Source: Metellina segmentata
Lineage: Eukaryota; Arthropoda; Arachnida; Araneae; Tetragnathidae
DNA: 64,000 bases
NCBI GenBank assembly: GCA_947359465.1
Contig: OX375873.1
Location: 44,984,437-45,048,436 of the forward strand
Direction: 5' to 3'
Shown one piece after another: positions 11,413 through 20,499 of this stretch (within the stretch, counting starts at the first letter, position 1; the number at the start of each line of letters is the position of its first letter). A program made the position numbers and the translations under genes. The notes beneath the pieces were generated by a model, which saw nothing but the letters and a program-made list of their open reading frames with translations, made no database searches and was not told where the DNA came from.

Positions 11413-11587
11413 TCCACGTCCTCCCAAGTAAATGCCAGATACAATTTCTGTAAAATGTAATCTCTGTAAACTAATCAAAGTCTATTTTGATTCGTAAATG
11501 TAGGCAAATTCAGAAAAAAAGAACACAAATTTACGATTTACAAAATATTATTTCCATCTTATTATCGAATGTGTATTTCCATGTTAC

Positions 11588-11866
11588 TGTGACTAACGGG
11601 CTATTGAAAACTGTTCGGGATCGATCCCAAAGGGAAATTATCGATGATAACACCAAGTAATTTTGAACCACTGTCAGAAGACGAAGTTAACACCTGATAT
11701 AGTACCCCACTTTCGAAACTTCCACAAAACGCCAAAGTGAGGTTTTTTCAGGCCCCCACGTATTTAACGTGCACCAGTCCCCGCGTACACTACGGTTGAA
11801 CCAAGTTTCGAATTCGCAACCTCCCAATCCGCCGTACTTGCAACTGGACTACTATAGTCTTGTCAT
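11588..11866 (-). mobile_element. SINE-A copy
   Basis: Matches SINE-A blocks ACGGGCTATTG, GGGATCGATCCCAAAGGG, TAATTTTGAACCACTGTCAG, TTTAACGTGCACCAG and a decayed head with TTTCGAATTCGCAACCTCC (B-box region on the minus strand). Confidence 0.8.
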
Positions 11867-11869
11867 ATA

Positions 11870-12540
11870 AAGGAGAAATACAAAACTGTCAACTAAGGAT
11901 TTAAATAACAACCGAAATCAAAAGAAAATAATGTAGTGGAAAATTTGCTTAATTGTTGAATTAGAGAACTATTCCATCCAATTTAGCCATTTTTGAGATA
12001 AATATTTTATTTTTCAATTGCTAACTGAAGTGAAAATTCCCAGACACTTGTTTCAATTTCCTATGCATGAAATTGTGGATTTACTGATGCACCAGTATTC
12101 AAATCATGCATTAGTCAAAGACTTTATGTATTACAAAACCTTGTATCTTCGTAGATCTGCAGATTAATTCAACCATTTTAATTTAATCATCCCCAATATT
12201 TGCTCTTTTATATTTCGTTCGTTACACTTAGTTTCCCAATGCGCTGTTAATTTTCTTTAAACATGCACTCAAACTTGAAAAAATTAACTACAGTTAACTA
12301 TAAAACAATCGAATTAGTGGAATGGAGGAAACAGTGACTGTATTCATACAGGTAAAAATAACCATTCAAAGAATCTAAAAACAAGTTCAAAATTTTATTT
12401 AAGGTTGTTGGTTATCTTAATGAATATATTCCACTAGCTATCTTCGGCATAAATAAGTACGTAACTTAAATCTAAGTACAAAAAGCACAAAGATAAGTAC
12501 AATGAAGAATTTTTATTAAGTGCTTCAGAGAATTCTTTGT
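11870..12540. other. No recognised feature
   Basis: AT-rich spacer between a SINE and the TA microsatellite; no supportable gene or repeat. Confidence 0.5.
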
Positions 12541-12549
12541 ATTTATTAT

Positions 12550-13053
<504 letters not shown>

Positions 13054-14169
13054 AAACAAAATAAAAAGGAATTTCTCTGGGATAAATAAACGTGTGCGTA
13101 TCTAAATTAGATGATGCTGAAGGTGAACTAATTAAGATAATAAAGAAAAGCTTGTTAGCAAACTGTGTCTTATTAGCTAATAATAAGATACTTCTATGGC
13201 AAGCTATGTACAGATTAAAGGAAAAGTTAAAACAAATAAGATGACTATATATATATATATATATATATATAATTAGATGAAAAGGTGTGTGCAATGTGTA
13301 TACAATCACTGCTTAGTTAATTATACTCTTCATTCAAATGCTATGTTGTAACTCGCGGCATATGTAAGTGAAATGTTATTCTTATTTTTCCAAGATCATA
13401 TTTAATTAGCATTATATTAATTAACGCAATGTAGTTCTACCTCCTCATGGTACACCCCGGGTTACGTCTTTGACGGCAAAGTGAACTACAGTTTTGGCAT
13501 GCGAGAAACCTCTTTCCTCACTGCTAAACTATTTATAAAACAATTTATGCAGTCGACGCACCAGGATGTACTACTGTGTAAAATGGAAACTAAATATGGA
13601 AAAGACTGATTTTTGTGTCTTCCTGATAGACCAAAACGGGAGGCAATGGCTGCATTTTGCCTATTTATCGGGCATGATTGCCTTACTGCGCATTTGTGTC
13701 GTATTGGCGTTCTTAATGAAGCTGCCTGCCCCTGTGTGACAAAAACGAGCCTATGGACTAGGGATGTCAAAAACCGACCGGTTGAAACGATAGTTTTTTT
13801 TTTTTTTGCTTCGGTTAACCGGTTTTTTTCGGTGTATTCTTGGCACGGATATAACCGCGGTCAATATTTAAAAAAATAATAACCGGAAAAAAAACGGCCC
13901 TGAAAATTCAAGAAAATTGTATTCGTGGCCTGTGTTTATGGGATGCAAATGGTTCTTTTTTTCAAAACTGATTTTTCAAGATACAGTTTATATCCCTTTT
14001 CAACCACTCCCGAGACATAGCTTGTTGTCATTCTCTGACTTAGCATTGTTTAGTCTATGCGGGTTGAGGTATATGCAAAGGTTTGAGCGATGAAATAAAG
14101 TACATTTATACCAAACAACGTTTAGTTACGATGTAAAATTCAACAGGAGATTCCTAACACATATCTTTA

Positions 14170-14842
14170 GGGCGCCTTCACACGAAGGAGATCGATCGCT
14201 CAGACCGGTCTGAAGGCGACGGAACTTACATAGAAACCATAGGAGCACTTCACACGAGAAGACTAGCAGGAGACCGTTATGAGGGGCTAAAAAATAGTCA
14301 CCGAGGAAGTTCAGTCGCCGGCGACCTTTTTTTATGTCATGGTTTATTTTATTCGAGAAACAAAACAAAAGAGCTTTTATATTCTCTAGTACAAGTTTAT
14401 ATCTTTGCGATCGTTAAAGATAGAGTAAAAATTTCAACGCATTTGAAATCTGAGGAAAATTTTACACCAGGTCGAAACCTTAAATGTGATTTTCTTAAAA
14501 TAAATAATATTTCTATTGTAACTTTTATATTTGCGTCAAATGCGGCTAAATTCGTAATGCGAAAATATAAAAGTTGGAATTGAAATTTATTTATTTAAAG
14601 AAAATCACATTTAAGGTATCGATCTGATGTAAAATTTTCTGCAGATTTCAAATCCTTTGAAATTTTTAATCTGTCTTTAACAATGCTGATTTTACAAAAA
14701 AAAAATAATTCCAGTCAAAAATTTTGTTTTGCTTCTCTTTGCTCGAATAGTTTATGCACAGGAAATAAATCTGTAAACATTTCCCGGTGACAGTATCAAG
14801 CGACCGGTCTGAGAGATCGATCTCCTTCGTTTGAAGGTGCTC
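14170..14842. mobile_element. Foldback MITE, TTA target, PIF/Harbinger-like, 673 bp
   Basis: TTA at 14167-14169 and 14843-14845 flanks inverted ends GGGCGCCTTCACACGAAGG (left) and GAGCACCTTCAAACGAAGG (right, complement), each followed by AGATCGATC and CAGACCGGTC. Nearly the whole element is self-complementary: the arms around 14395-14530 pair with 14570-14700, for example CCTTAAATGTGATTTTCTT against its complement. The unpaired centre is near 14535-14565. No coding capacity. The 3-bp TTA target is the PIF/Harbinger habit; no transposase is present to confirm it. Confidence 0.85.
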
Positions 14843-14912
14843 TTACAGACGTCGAGTTTGAATAGGGTGCAATTAATGTTTGGGAAAACGCTTTACATTA
14901 TCTTTTTTATTA

Positions 14913-15724
14913 CAGAGGCTGTTCACACATTTTTTAGACAATCTATATTGTATTCACAAAACTATATTACATAAAATTCTTGTGTTTTAAATGTTCTATT
15001 TGATAGCCCTTATTCTGAACTATTTTTCGACACAATAATTTCCACGATAATAATGCCTTTTGAAGTGTCAGAAAAGGTATTTTATCCCATTCCTCTTGAA
15101 CAGCTTTTCAGAGTCCTGTAAGGGTTGTGGAACGACGTTTGGATAATGCAGATTTTAAAAGTCCGAAAGCACAAAAATCCATAGGTGATTCATGGGGAGA
15201 TTTAGTAGGGATATCAGTGAAGGGTATGGCCTTGATACCGGTTTTTTGTTCCATTTCTTTTAGGAAATTTACAGTGGATTTTGATGTGCGACTGCTAGCT
15301 TTGTCTTGATGGAGTTCCACAGATTGATGGCACTGTGGGTAAAGCGATGGTATTTCATTCAGAAAAATTGGCGATAAAATATGTTCCTGATAGTATTTGG
15401 AGTTAATCTTGACATTTTTTTCCACTCTCTTTATTTTTAACTTTATATGAAAAACCAGCAATTATGAATCCCTTAAAAAATATTTCTTTAGATTCTGTGA
15501 ACCATGTAATTAAATTTTTTTCTCCCCTTTTATGATAATAAATGGCTTTTTGTTTTGCTGCAATCATTTAAATACACCCATGATTCAAGTATTGTGACAA
15601 TTTTTTTCCAGACGATAATTTTGAATTTTAAAAACATAGTACAACTGTAATTATTTCTTTTGCAGCAAACGATTTTTTATTACCGCTAACCAAAATTGTC
15701 TAAAAAATGTATAAGTATATTCTG
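14913..15724 (-). mobile_element. DD41D-type Tc1/mariner deletion derivative, 812 bp
   Basis: Flanked by TA (14911-14912, 15725-15726). The ends share CAGA and then, after a variable block, ACATTTTTTAGACAA (left GGCTGTTCACACATTTTTTA; right, complement, TACATTTTTTAGACAA). It carries only the C-terminal half of a transposase on the minus strand. The same left end recurs alone at 57454. Confidence 0.88.
14985..15461 (-). pseudogene. Mariner-type transposase C-terminal half, DD41D spacing
   Basis: The minus frame contains YYQEHILSPIF, SVELHQDKASSRTSKSTVNF and KTGIKAIPFTDIPTKSP, then SPMDFCAFGLLKSALSKRR. The Asp of HQDKASS is the second catalytic Asp and that of SPMDF the third; 41 residues lie between them, so the motif is DD41D rather than mariner DD34D. 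After a stop at 15108 the tail continues as KAVQEEWDKIP and the SWK-C-I region to about 14985. The DNA-binding domains and first Asp were lost in the internal deletion, so no function remains. Confidence 0.85.
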
Positions 15725-16025
15725 TATAAGAGTATAAGTTTAATAAGTGTGCTTGAATGTATATAATCTGAATTTTGGTTCTCGCAAACAGAAATGACAA
15801 GTATCCATCAACAAATTGAATAACGAGCAATGAAGTAAGCGAATAAGATCTAAAAATGCACTCAAGATAGAAATCACAATAATTCATTAGAACACATGCT
15901 ACTAGGTGGCTACAGCCTATGTAGTTAGTCCTTTTTCTTATTCCCTTCTCTGGTAGTTTTCTGTTTAAGTAATTATTAGTTACGGACACTGAATTTCACA
16001 GTTTTTATCCCATCGTCTAACCGCT

Positions 16026-16182
16026 ATGCCTTCATCGAATGTTTGGAAATATTTTGCTAATCTAACTAAAAGCGAAACTCAATGTAATATTTGCCTGAAG
16101 CCAATTAAAAGTGGAGGAAGAACCTGGAATTTATTTACGTCAACATCTCAAGTACAAACATCCGCATTTTCAAGATGAAAAG
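16026..16182 (+). pseudogene. BED zinc-finger exon of a hAT transposase
   Basis: From an ATG the frame reads MPSSNVWKYFANLTKSETQC then NICLKPIKSGG, with the aromatic VWKYF start and the first C-x2-C ligands typical of BED fingers. The second ligand pair (HLKYKHP, H-x4-H) is in the next frame, so one frameshift occurred near 16130. A strong donor AAG|GTAAGT ends the exon at 16182, but the following transposase exons are gone and the right hAT end comes only 287 bp later. In hATs this domain binds the element ends. Confidence 0.8.
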
Positions 16183-16679
16183 GTAAGTTTGAATATTTTT
16201 TCATTTTGACCTTTAAGTAAATGGGTTGAGTACACCCACAAAACTTTAAACCTTTTTCCGTAAAAATTTTAACGACTTTTTACGACATTTGGCATTTTTT
16301 ATATACATTTAAACAGAAACACCTCGAAGTTTTTAAAAATCGGTTATTTTTTTTGTACGGTTATTTTAAAAACCGTTTTTTTGACTCGGTTAAACCGGGT
16401 CAGTTATAACCGAACGAAAAAAAACCAGTTTACCGAAAACCGGTTATTTTCTAAGAGTTGACATCCCTACTATGGACAAACATCACCTGCGTGTCTGTGG
16501 AGCTCTCCTTGGAGAGACCGATACTTTGAGATACTGGGAAGCTAAAAGACTCTTGGCGTGATAGCTATGGCTATCCTTTGAACTTTTTGATGTTTCTTGT
16601 TGTTCTTCTTAGTCTGTTAACGTTCTTTTTTTTTTTTTTTTTGTTCATGCACCCCAGCCGTTGGAAATAAAATAATCTT

Positions 16680-17030
16680 AACCAACGCGATTACTTTAGT
16701 AATAACCGATTTCTTATTAATATAATACAAAAAAGGTTTATGTTAGTATGAGAGTGTGTAAGAAATTTTTTAAACATGAGTTAACGTTAAAAATGGTACA
16801 GAAACAATTTCACATATTTTAAGGTTAAGTATAAAATTAATGTCGCAATGGAGCAACCAATTATGTATTAAAGTTATATTTATAAGTTAGAAAGAAAGAG
16901 AGAGATTTTTTTCATAATAGTAAATTATATGTTATTGATTGAATTTACATGAACTTATAGATTAAATTATATTTTAATTAGCTTACAGATATAACATTTT
17001 CTAGAAAGTGTATCTGTTATTTATATGGGA
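16680..17030. other. No recognised feature
   Basis: AT-rich spacer with no supportable gene or repeat. Confidence 0.5.
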
Positions 17031-17035
17031 GGGTC

Positions 17036-17262
17036 GCGGAAGCCCAGTTGGTAGACCCACCTGTAATTGGGGTGCTGATCAGTAAATCGGTCGTGGCCTA
17101 AAACGTACTTGGCATGGTGTGAAAGTTGTGTGGTTCCAGCTCAGGTGTTTACTTGAAATGGTGGTTCGAAATGTTTTTAGGTGTCCTCGGATTGTTTCTT
17201 CCGGGACTGAACCACCAATAGCCCGGTTTGTTGTTTCAGTGAGAAGTAAATTTAACAACCCA
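17036..17262 (+). mobile_element. SINE-A copy, shortened
   Basis: Head GGGTCGCGGAAGCCCAGTTG resembles a tRNA 5' half with an A box. Body pieces GGTCGTGGCCT, GTGTCCTCGGATTGTTTC and AATAGCCCGGTTTGTTG follow in the sense order of SINE-A. Internal parts are deleted. Confidence 0.65.
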
Positions 17263-17269
17263 CCTACCA

Positions 17270-17442
17270 TCTACTTGGTAGAGTGTTCATAGCTTTTGTC
17301 TGCCACCCAGTATATTCAGGTTCGTATCGTGGTTTGCAAGAGGGTTGGTGGTGGTTGTCATTGCTTTTAACAACGGTTATTTACCTACTAGATGCTTCTT
17401 CACAAATAGCTTTCAATCCGTCCCTTGTAGTTACAAAGACCA
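17270..17442 (+). mobile_element. tRNA-derived SINE (family B), copy 2
   Basis: A-box-like TGGTAGAGTGTTCA and B-box-like GGTTCGTATCG occur 40-50 bp apart. The body matches the copy at 7270-7456 (GATGCTTCTTCACAA, CCCTTGTAGTTAC). Between them a short segment TTGTCATTGCTTTTAACAAC appears inverted relative to the other copy. Confidence 0.6.
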
Positions 17443-17496
17443 AAGAGTCCAGTGGTTGAAATTGAAAAGAAAATGCTTCTAAAAGTTGGTACGTAA

Positions 17497-18062
17497 TTAC
17501 TTAACTTTCACAATAGGATGCAATTTCTCAAGAATAGATGTAGATTCTTCTATTTCTAACTGAAAATTTCCAATAAAGTCTAAATGCGATGAGTGAATCA
17601 CGTTCCAAGTCTCCATACGTTGGGTTTTCATCAACGCCAAAAATATAAACCGATATATGTACACGCACTTTTGAAAATAGTTGGTATGGATGATTAAACT
17701 AGAGTCACAACAAAACAACAACCGTCTTTTGGTCAACCCTAAGCATTTTATAACAGCATAGATTAAGCTTAGTACGAGCTTAGGAAAGATGCCTACATAT
17801 TTATTCAAGTAAGTTTCCATCACTATTCGCTGCTCCAATGCTTTAATGTGTCTTGATTGATTGTGAGGTAGAGTAAGAGTGTTGAGGGGCAAATACTTTC
17901 ATTTAACATAAAACATGTCTGATTAAAGTAGTGGAAACCCTTGATTACAGCGCTTTGAACATCAACAGGATTAAATTTCGCAGATAAAGAAAGCACGAAT
18001 CGAATTATATGCTGTAACAGGAATCCACACTGTTTATGGAATTGATTCAGGGTTTTGAGCAC
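17497..18062 (-). pseudogene. Unidentified protein-like fragment in two overlapping frames
   Basis: Two minus-strand frames (17823-18062 and 17497-17892) overlap around 17823-17892 and together could be one sequence with a single frameshift: CGFLLQHIIRFVLSLSAKFN, then HIKALEQRIVMETYLNKYVG and LVLSLIYAVIKCLGL. Alternating hydrophobic segments and a charged stretch are visible. I do not recognise the family with confidence; a multi-membrane receptor pseudogene is one possibility, chance opening another. Confidence 0.2.
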
Positions 18063-18069
18063 TTAGATA

Positions 18070-18480
18070 ATGGGATCTGCAAATAGGGAAAACTAGAACC
18101 CATTAAACCTCATTGCCATAAGGAAGGTAAGCTTTGTGGGCTTATCCCGTGTTGATTGGCTATCGAAGCTTATACTAACGCTTTTAACCACGATAGATAA
18201 GATAGATAATCATTTTAACCGATTAATAATTTGTCCTTCATTCAGATTTATGCCTTTTCCCAATACCACATGACAAATCTTCTAAACGAGTGATTAAAAG
18301 AAATAACATGATTTTGCTCAGACATGCTCTGTCGGTTTCATTAGAAGGTCAATGTAAAATTCATAATAACGTATAAACGAATTGAAAATACGAGAATGCC
18401 TCATGAGGGTTGATATAAATGAGCTGTTCTATTCTTCTGTGTATTTAGCATTGTTGCCTTCATATCACGAATAATTTTTT
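18070..18480. other. No recognised feature
   Basis: AT-rich sequence with no supportable gene or repeat. Confidence 0.5.
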
Positions 18481-18491
18481 CGTAGACCCAG

Positions 18492-18653
18492 ATGGCTATC
18501 CGCTATATCTACCTATTTCTCCGCAAACCTCAGCCAATATCGTTACGTAAAACTCAAAGTATATTTTTATGCAAGCATCAACCAAAATCCTTCTGTAAAC
18601 CTCAACCTATATTTCTAGGAAAGCCTCGACCTATATCGTTGTACAAGCCTTAA
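18492..18653 (+). CDS. Short ORF of octapeptide repeats over a 24-bp minisatellite
   Basis: An ATG at 18492 opens 53 codons, MAIRYIYLFLR followed by repeats of KPQPISLR type (KPQPISLR, KTQSIFLC, KHQPKSFC, KPQPIFLG, KPRPISLY), ending KP and a stop. The repeat unit length is a multiple of three, so the frame stays open by construction. Nothing shows that it is translated. Confidence 0.2.
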   Translation: MAIRYIYLFLRKPQPISLRKTQSIFLCKHQPKSFCKPQPIFLGKPRPISLYKP

Positions 18654-18668
18654 CGTACATTGCGTCCT
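18525..18668. repeat. 24-bp minisatellite, six units
   Basis: Six consecutive units of exactly 24 bp beginning AAACCTCAGCCAATATCG, AAAACTCAAAGT, AAGCATCAACC, AAACCTCAACCTATAT, AAGCCTCGACCTATATCG and AAGCCTTAACG. Identity falls toward the ends; length is fully conserved. Confidence 0.85.
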
Positions 18669-18794
18669 AAAAGTTCCCGTATTGAGGATTCGTGAATTTA
18701 TTATACAAAAACAACAAACTTTAAAACAATTATTTTTATGCCAATGGTGAAAAGCACTTTAAACCTAACGTAGGACAAAAATTTGAACTTACAT

Positions 18795-18995
18795 TTATAT
18801 TAAATACTCACAATTTCCGCCCTGTTCTTGGAACCAAACCTGAAGTCATTTGCGCATATTTTTAGAAAAGCGTTTCAAGACGCTGGGAGTGATTTCTTGT
18901 ATCCTTTGAGTCATGGCAATTTTCAGGTCACCTATTGTTTGGAGATTATCTTCATTAACTTTGTTCTTTTAATATTCCCACATAAAAAAGTCAGG
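18795..18995 (-). pseudogene. Mariner-type transposase extreme C-terminus
   Basis: Minus-strand frames give DFFMWEY-like sequence near 18985, then QTIGDLKIAMTQRIQEITPS and VLKRFSKNMRK near 18840-18940, then a VWFQEQGGN-like tail. This order matches the end of IS630/mariner transposases just after the last catalytic Asp (PDFFLWGYLK in relatives). Frameshifts and stops make it dead. Sequence left of the catalytic motif is replaced at about 18998 by a GC-rich repeat. Confidence 0.7.
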
Positions 18996-19007
18996 GACTG
19001 ACGCGGG

Positions 19008-19225
19008 GGGAGGCGAGCGTAAGCGAGCATGGAGCGAAGCCCTCGCTGTGACGTCATGGATCGGAAAGTCAAATCAGGTTTATACGAATTATTAAGATAG
19101 TTTCGCTGTCCAGGAGATTCACTCTGCGAAAGGAATGTTGGTTTTTGAAGCAAACCAAATGGAATTGCGTAGTAATCCCCGGTGATTGGCGAGCATAAGC
19201 GAGCAGGGGAGGAGCCCCCTAGTTT
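19008..19225. repeat. GC-rich direct repeats GCGAGC-rich
   Basis: GGCGAGCGTAAGCGAGCATG plus GAGCGAAGCCC (19011-19041) recurs as GGCGAGCATAAGCGAGCAGG plus GGAGGAGCCCC at 19186. They lie about 175 bp apart in direct orientation and stand out from the AT-rich surroundings. They may be termini of a small inserted element. Confidence 0.65.
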
Positions 19226-19515
19226 CTAAAAATGAAAGAGAGGTGATGGAAATTTCTTCTAAAGTCATTAAGATTCGTGGGCACATCACTCAACATGGTT
19301 GGATGGTACAGCAACATTCCTGAAGACGTTAGAATGATGCGAATAAACCTTGTAATGAATCAAATAAATCACAAGGTGCTACCTTATATATAAATGTATT
19401 TCAACCATTGTAACATTAATTAACATTAATTTTCGTTGCAATATTCGAAAGCATAGTTTCTTTCCAGAAATAACCGTAACTATGTATGAAAAAAGAATGG
19501 TAGATAGTATAGATA

Positions 19516-19695
19516 TTTTAATTAACGTTGTACTGGAGCATCACAACGAGATATTGGCGACGGACCGGGATCCATCCCGAAGGGATTGATTTGAGTACAG
19601 CACCTCATAATTTTGAACCACGGTCAGATGACAAGAACACGATCTGATCTGCCACCTCAGCTCACATTTCGTATGATTCTCAAAACTTCTTGTAC
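19516..19695 (-). mobile_element. SINE-A copy, head truncated
   Basis: Contains TTTTAATTAACGTTGTACTG, the tail block GAGATATTGGCGACGG, GATCCATCCCGAAGGG and TAATTTTGAACCACGGTCAG. It ends around the middle of the body. Confidence 0.85.
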
Positions 19696-19871
19696 ACGTT
19701 TTAAGCTGAGATAGGAAAGGAAAATCAAACCCTTTCAGCACAGCACTGTATGTCCGCAAACGCCACACTAACGAGCACGAATGATAGACATCAAATATAT
19801 GCCAACTATATTTATCAATTTACCATTATTTTACTTTTGCAGTCTGAAAGTAGATGTAACTTTACAATTTC

Positions 19872-20134
19872 TCAGAAGGTGCTTTCGAAACTAGGTTTAA
19901 CCAAAGACAGTCGAGTACACGGATGCTGCTGCACGTTAAATCTATCATTGTCTCAAATGTCCTGACGGAGGTATGTTGCGAACGTTTGGAGAGTGAGGTG
20001 TCAGCTCTGATGTTGACATCGGCATATGACGTTGTTCAAAATTGGAGGTACTGACTTCGATTCGTTCCCTTCGAGATTTATACCGTCCCTTCCTGAATGA
20101 CCTGATGTGTTGCTTCAGTGCGACGTTAATTAAC
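19872..20134 (+). mobile_element. SINE-A copy, opposite orientation
   Basis: Sense order: CTAGGTTTAACCAAAGAC, GCACGTTAAATCTATCATTG, CAAATGTCCTGACGG, CGTTTGGAGAGTGAGG, GTTGCTTCAGTGCGACGTTA and an ATTAA end. It faces the copy at 19516-19695, so the pair forms an inverted repeat. Confidence 0.85.
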
Positions 20135-20263
20135 TACTATACCCATTACGTGTTCAACGTTGGAGCCAAGTAATATTGGTCTAACAGCGTCTTATCATGG
20201 AAGGAAGCGTACTTCAATCATTGCCAACCAGTAACATTCATATTTTCGTGTAATGTTCCATTT

Positions 20264-20470
20264 TCAAAGTTTGGTATAATCGTTTGGGAATTCCGCAGAC
20301 GCGTTGGGGTACCGTTCACAATACAGTTCGTTTGTAATCCTAAATACTAGATGTTTCTCAAGAATATCACCATTTTTAAAATGATACATATTACCTGTAT
20401 GAAGTGGTGTTAGAAGTGACGATGGACCAAACTCTTCAATTACGTCACCATCAAGCAGCGCAAATCCAGG
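20264..20470 (-). pseudogene. Stop-to-stop fragment with protein-like composition (unidentified)
   Basis: The minus strand is open for 69 codons, beginning PGFALLDGDVIEEFGPSSLL and continuing through NGDILEKHLVFRITNELYC. There is no ATG at the start, and a TAG stop directly precedes the first codon. Composition (acidic patches, G, P, H and W-free) is more protein-like than other AT-rich frames nearby. A donor-like CAG|GTAATA lies inside. I do not recognise it. Confidence 0.2.
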
Positions 20471-20499
20471 CTACGTTTACAGAATCGTAACCTTGCGTG

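Larger units (their letters stand above)
13759..16469 (+). mobile_element. BED-finger hAT transposon with perfect 8-bp target duplication
   Basis: Identical 8-mers ctatggac flank it (13751-13758 and 16470-16477). Ends are inverted: TAGGGATGTCAA at 13759 and TTGACATCCCTA ending at 16469, with subterminal AACCGGTT/ACCGGTT-rich sequence at both sides. The 2.7 kb includes two later insertions (14170-14842 and 14913-15724). The transposase catalytic part is missing; only a BED-finger exon remains at the right. Confidence 0.93.
13440..16675 (+). pseudogene. LINE (jockey/R1-like) ORF2 C-terminal end, split by a hAT
   Basis: Bases 13613-13758 read REAMAAFCLFIGHDCLTAHL and RIGVLNEAACP, the conserved region after the RT and RNase H domains of many arthropod LINEs. 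A small deletion shifts the frame at the first zinc-ligand pair (CPLC-type). The reading then breaks at the hAT insertion (13759) and resumes after it at 16470 as MDKHHLRVCGALLGETDT and YWEAKRLLA before a TGA near 16560. Together the two halves make the usual C-x2-C...H-x4-C knuckle. A polyT run and a GGAAATAAAATAATC end follow near 16625-16675, a possible 3' end. Upstream RT sequence is absent or unrecognisable beyond 13440. Confidence 0.75.

Noticed and set aside
13486..13770. Minus-strand frame of 94 codons
   Set aside because: Antisense to the LINE C-terminal fragment, which has clear family motifs on the plus strand.
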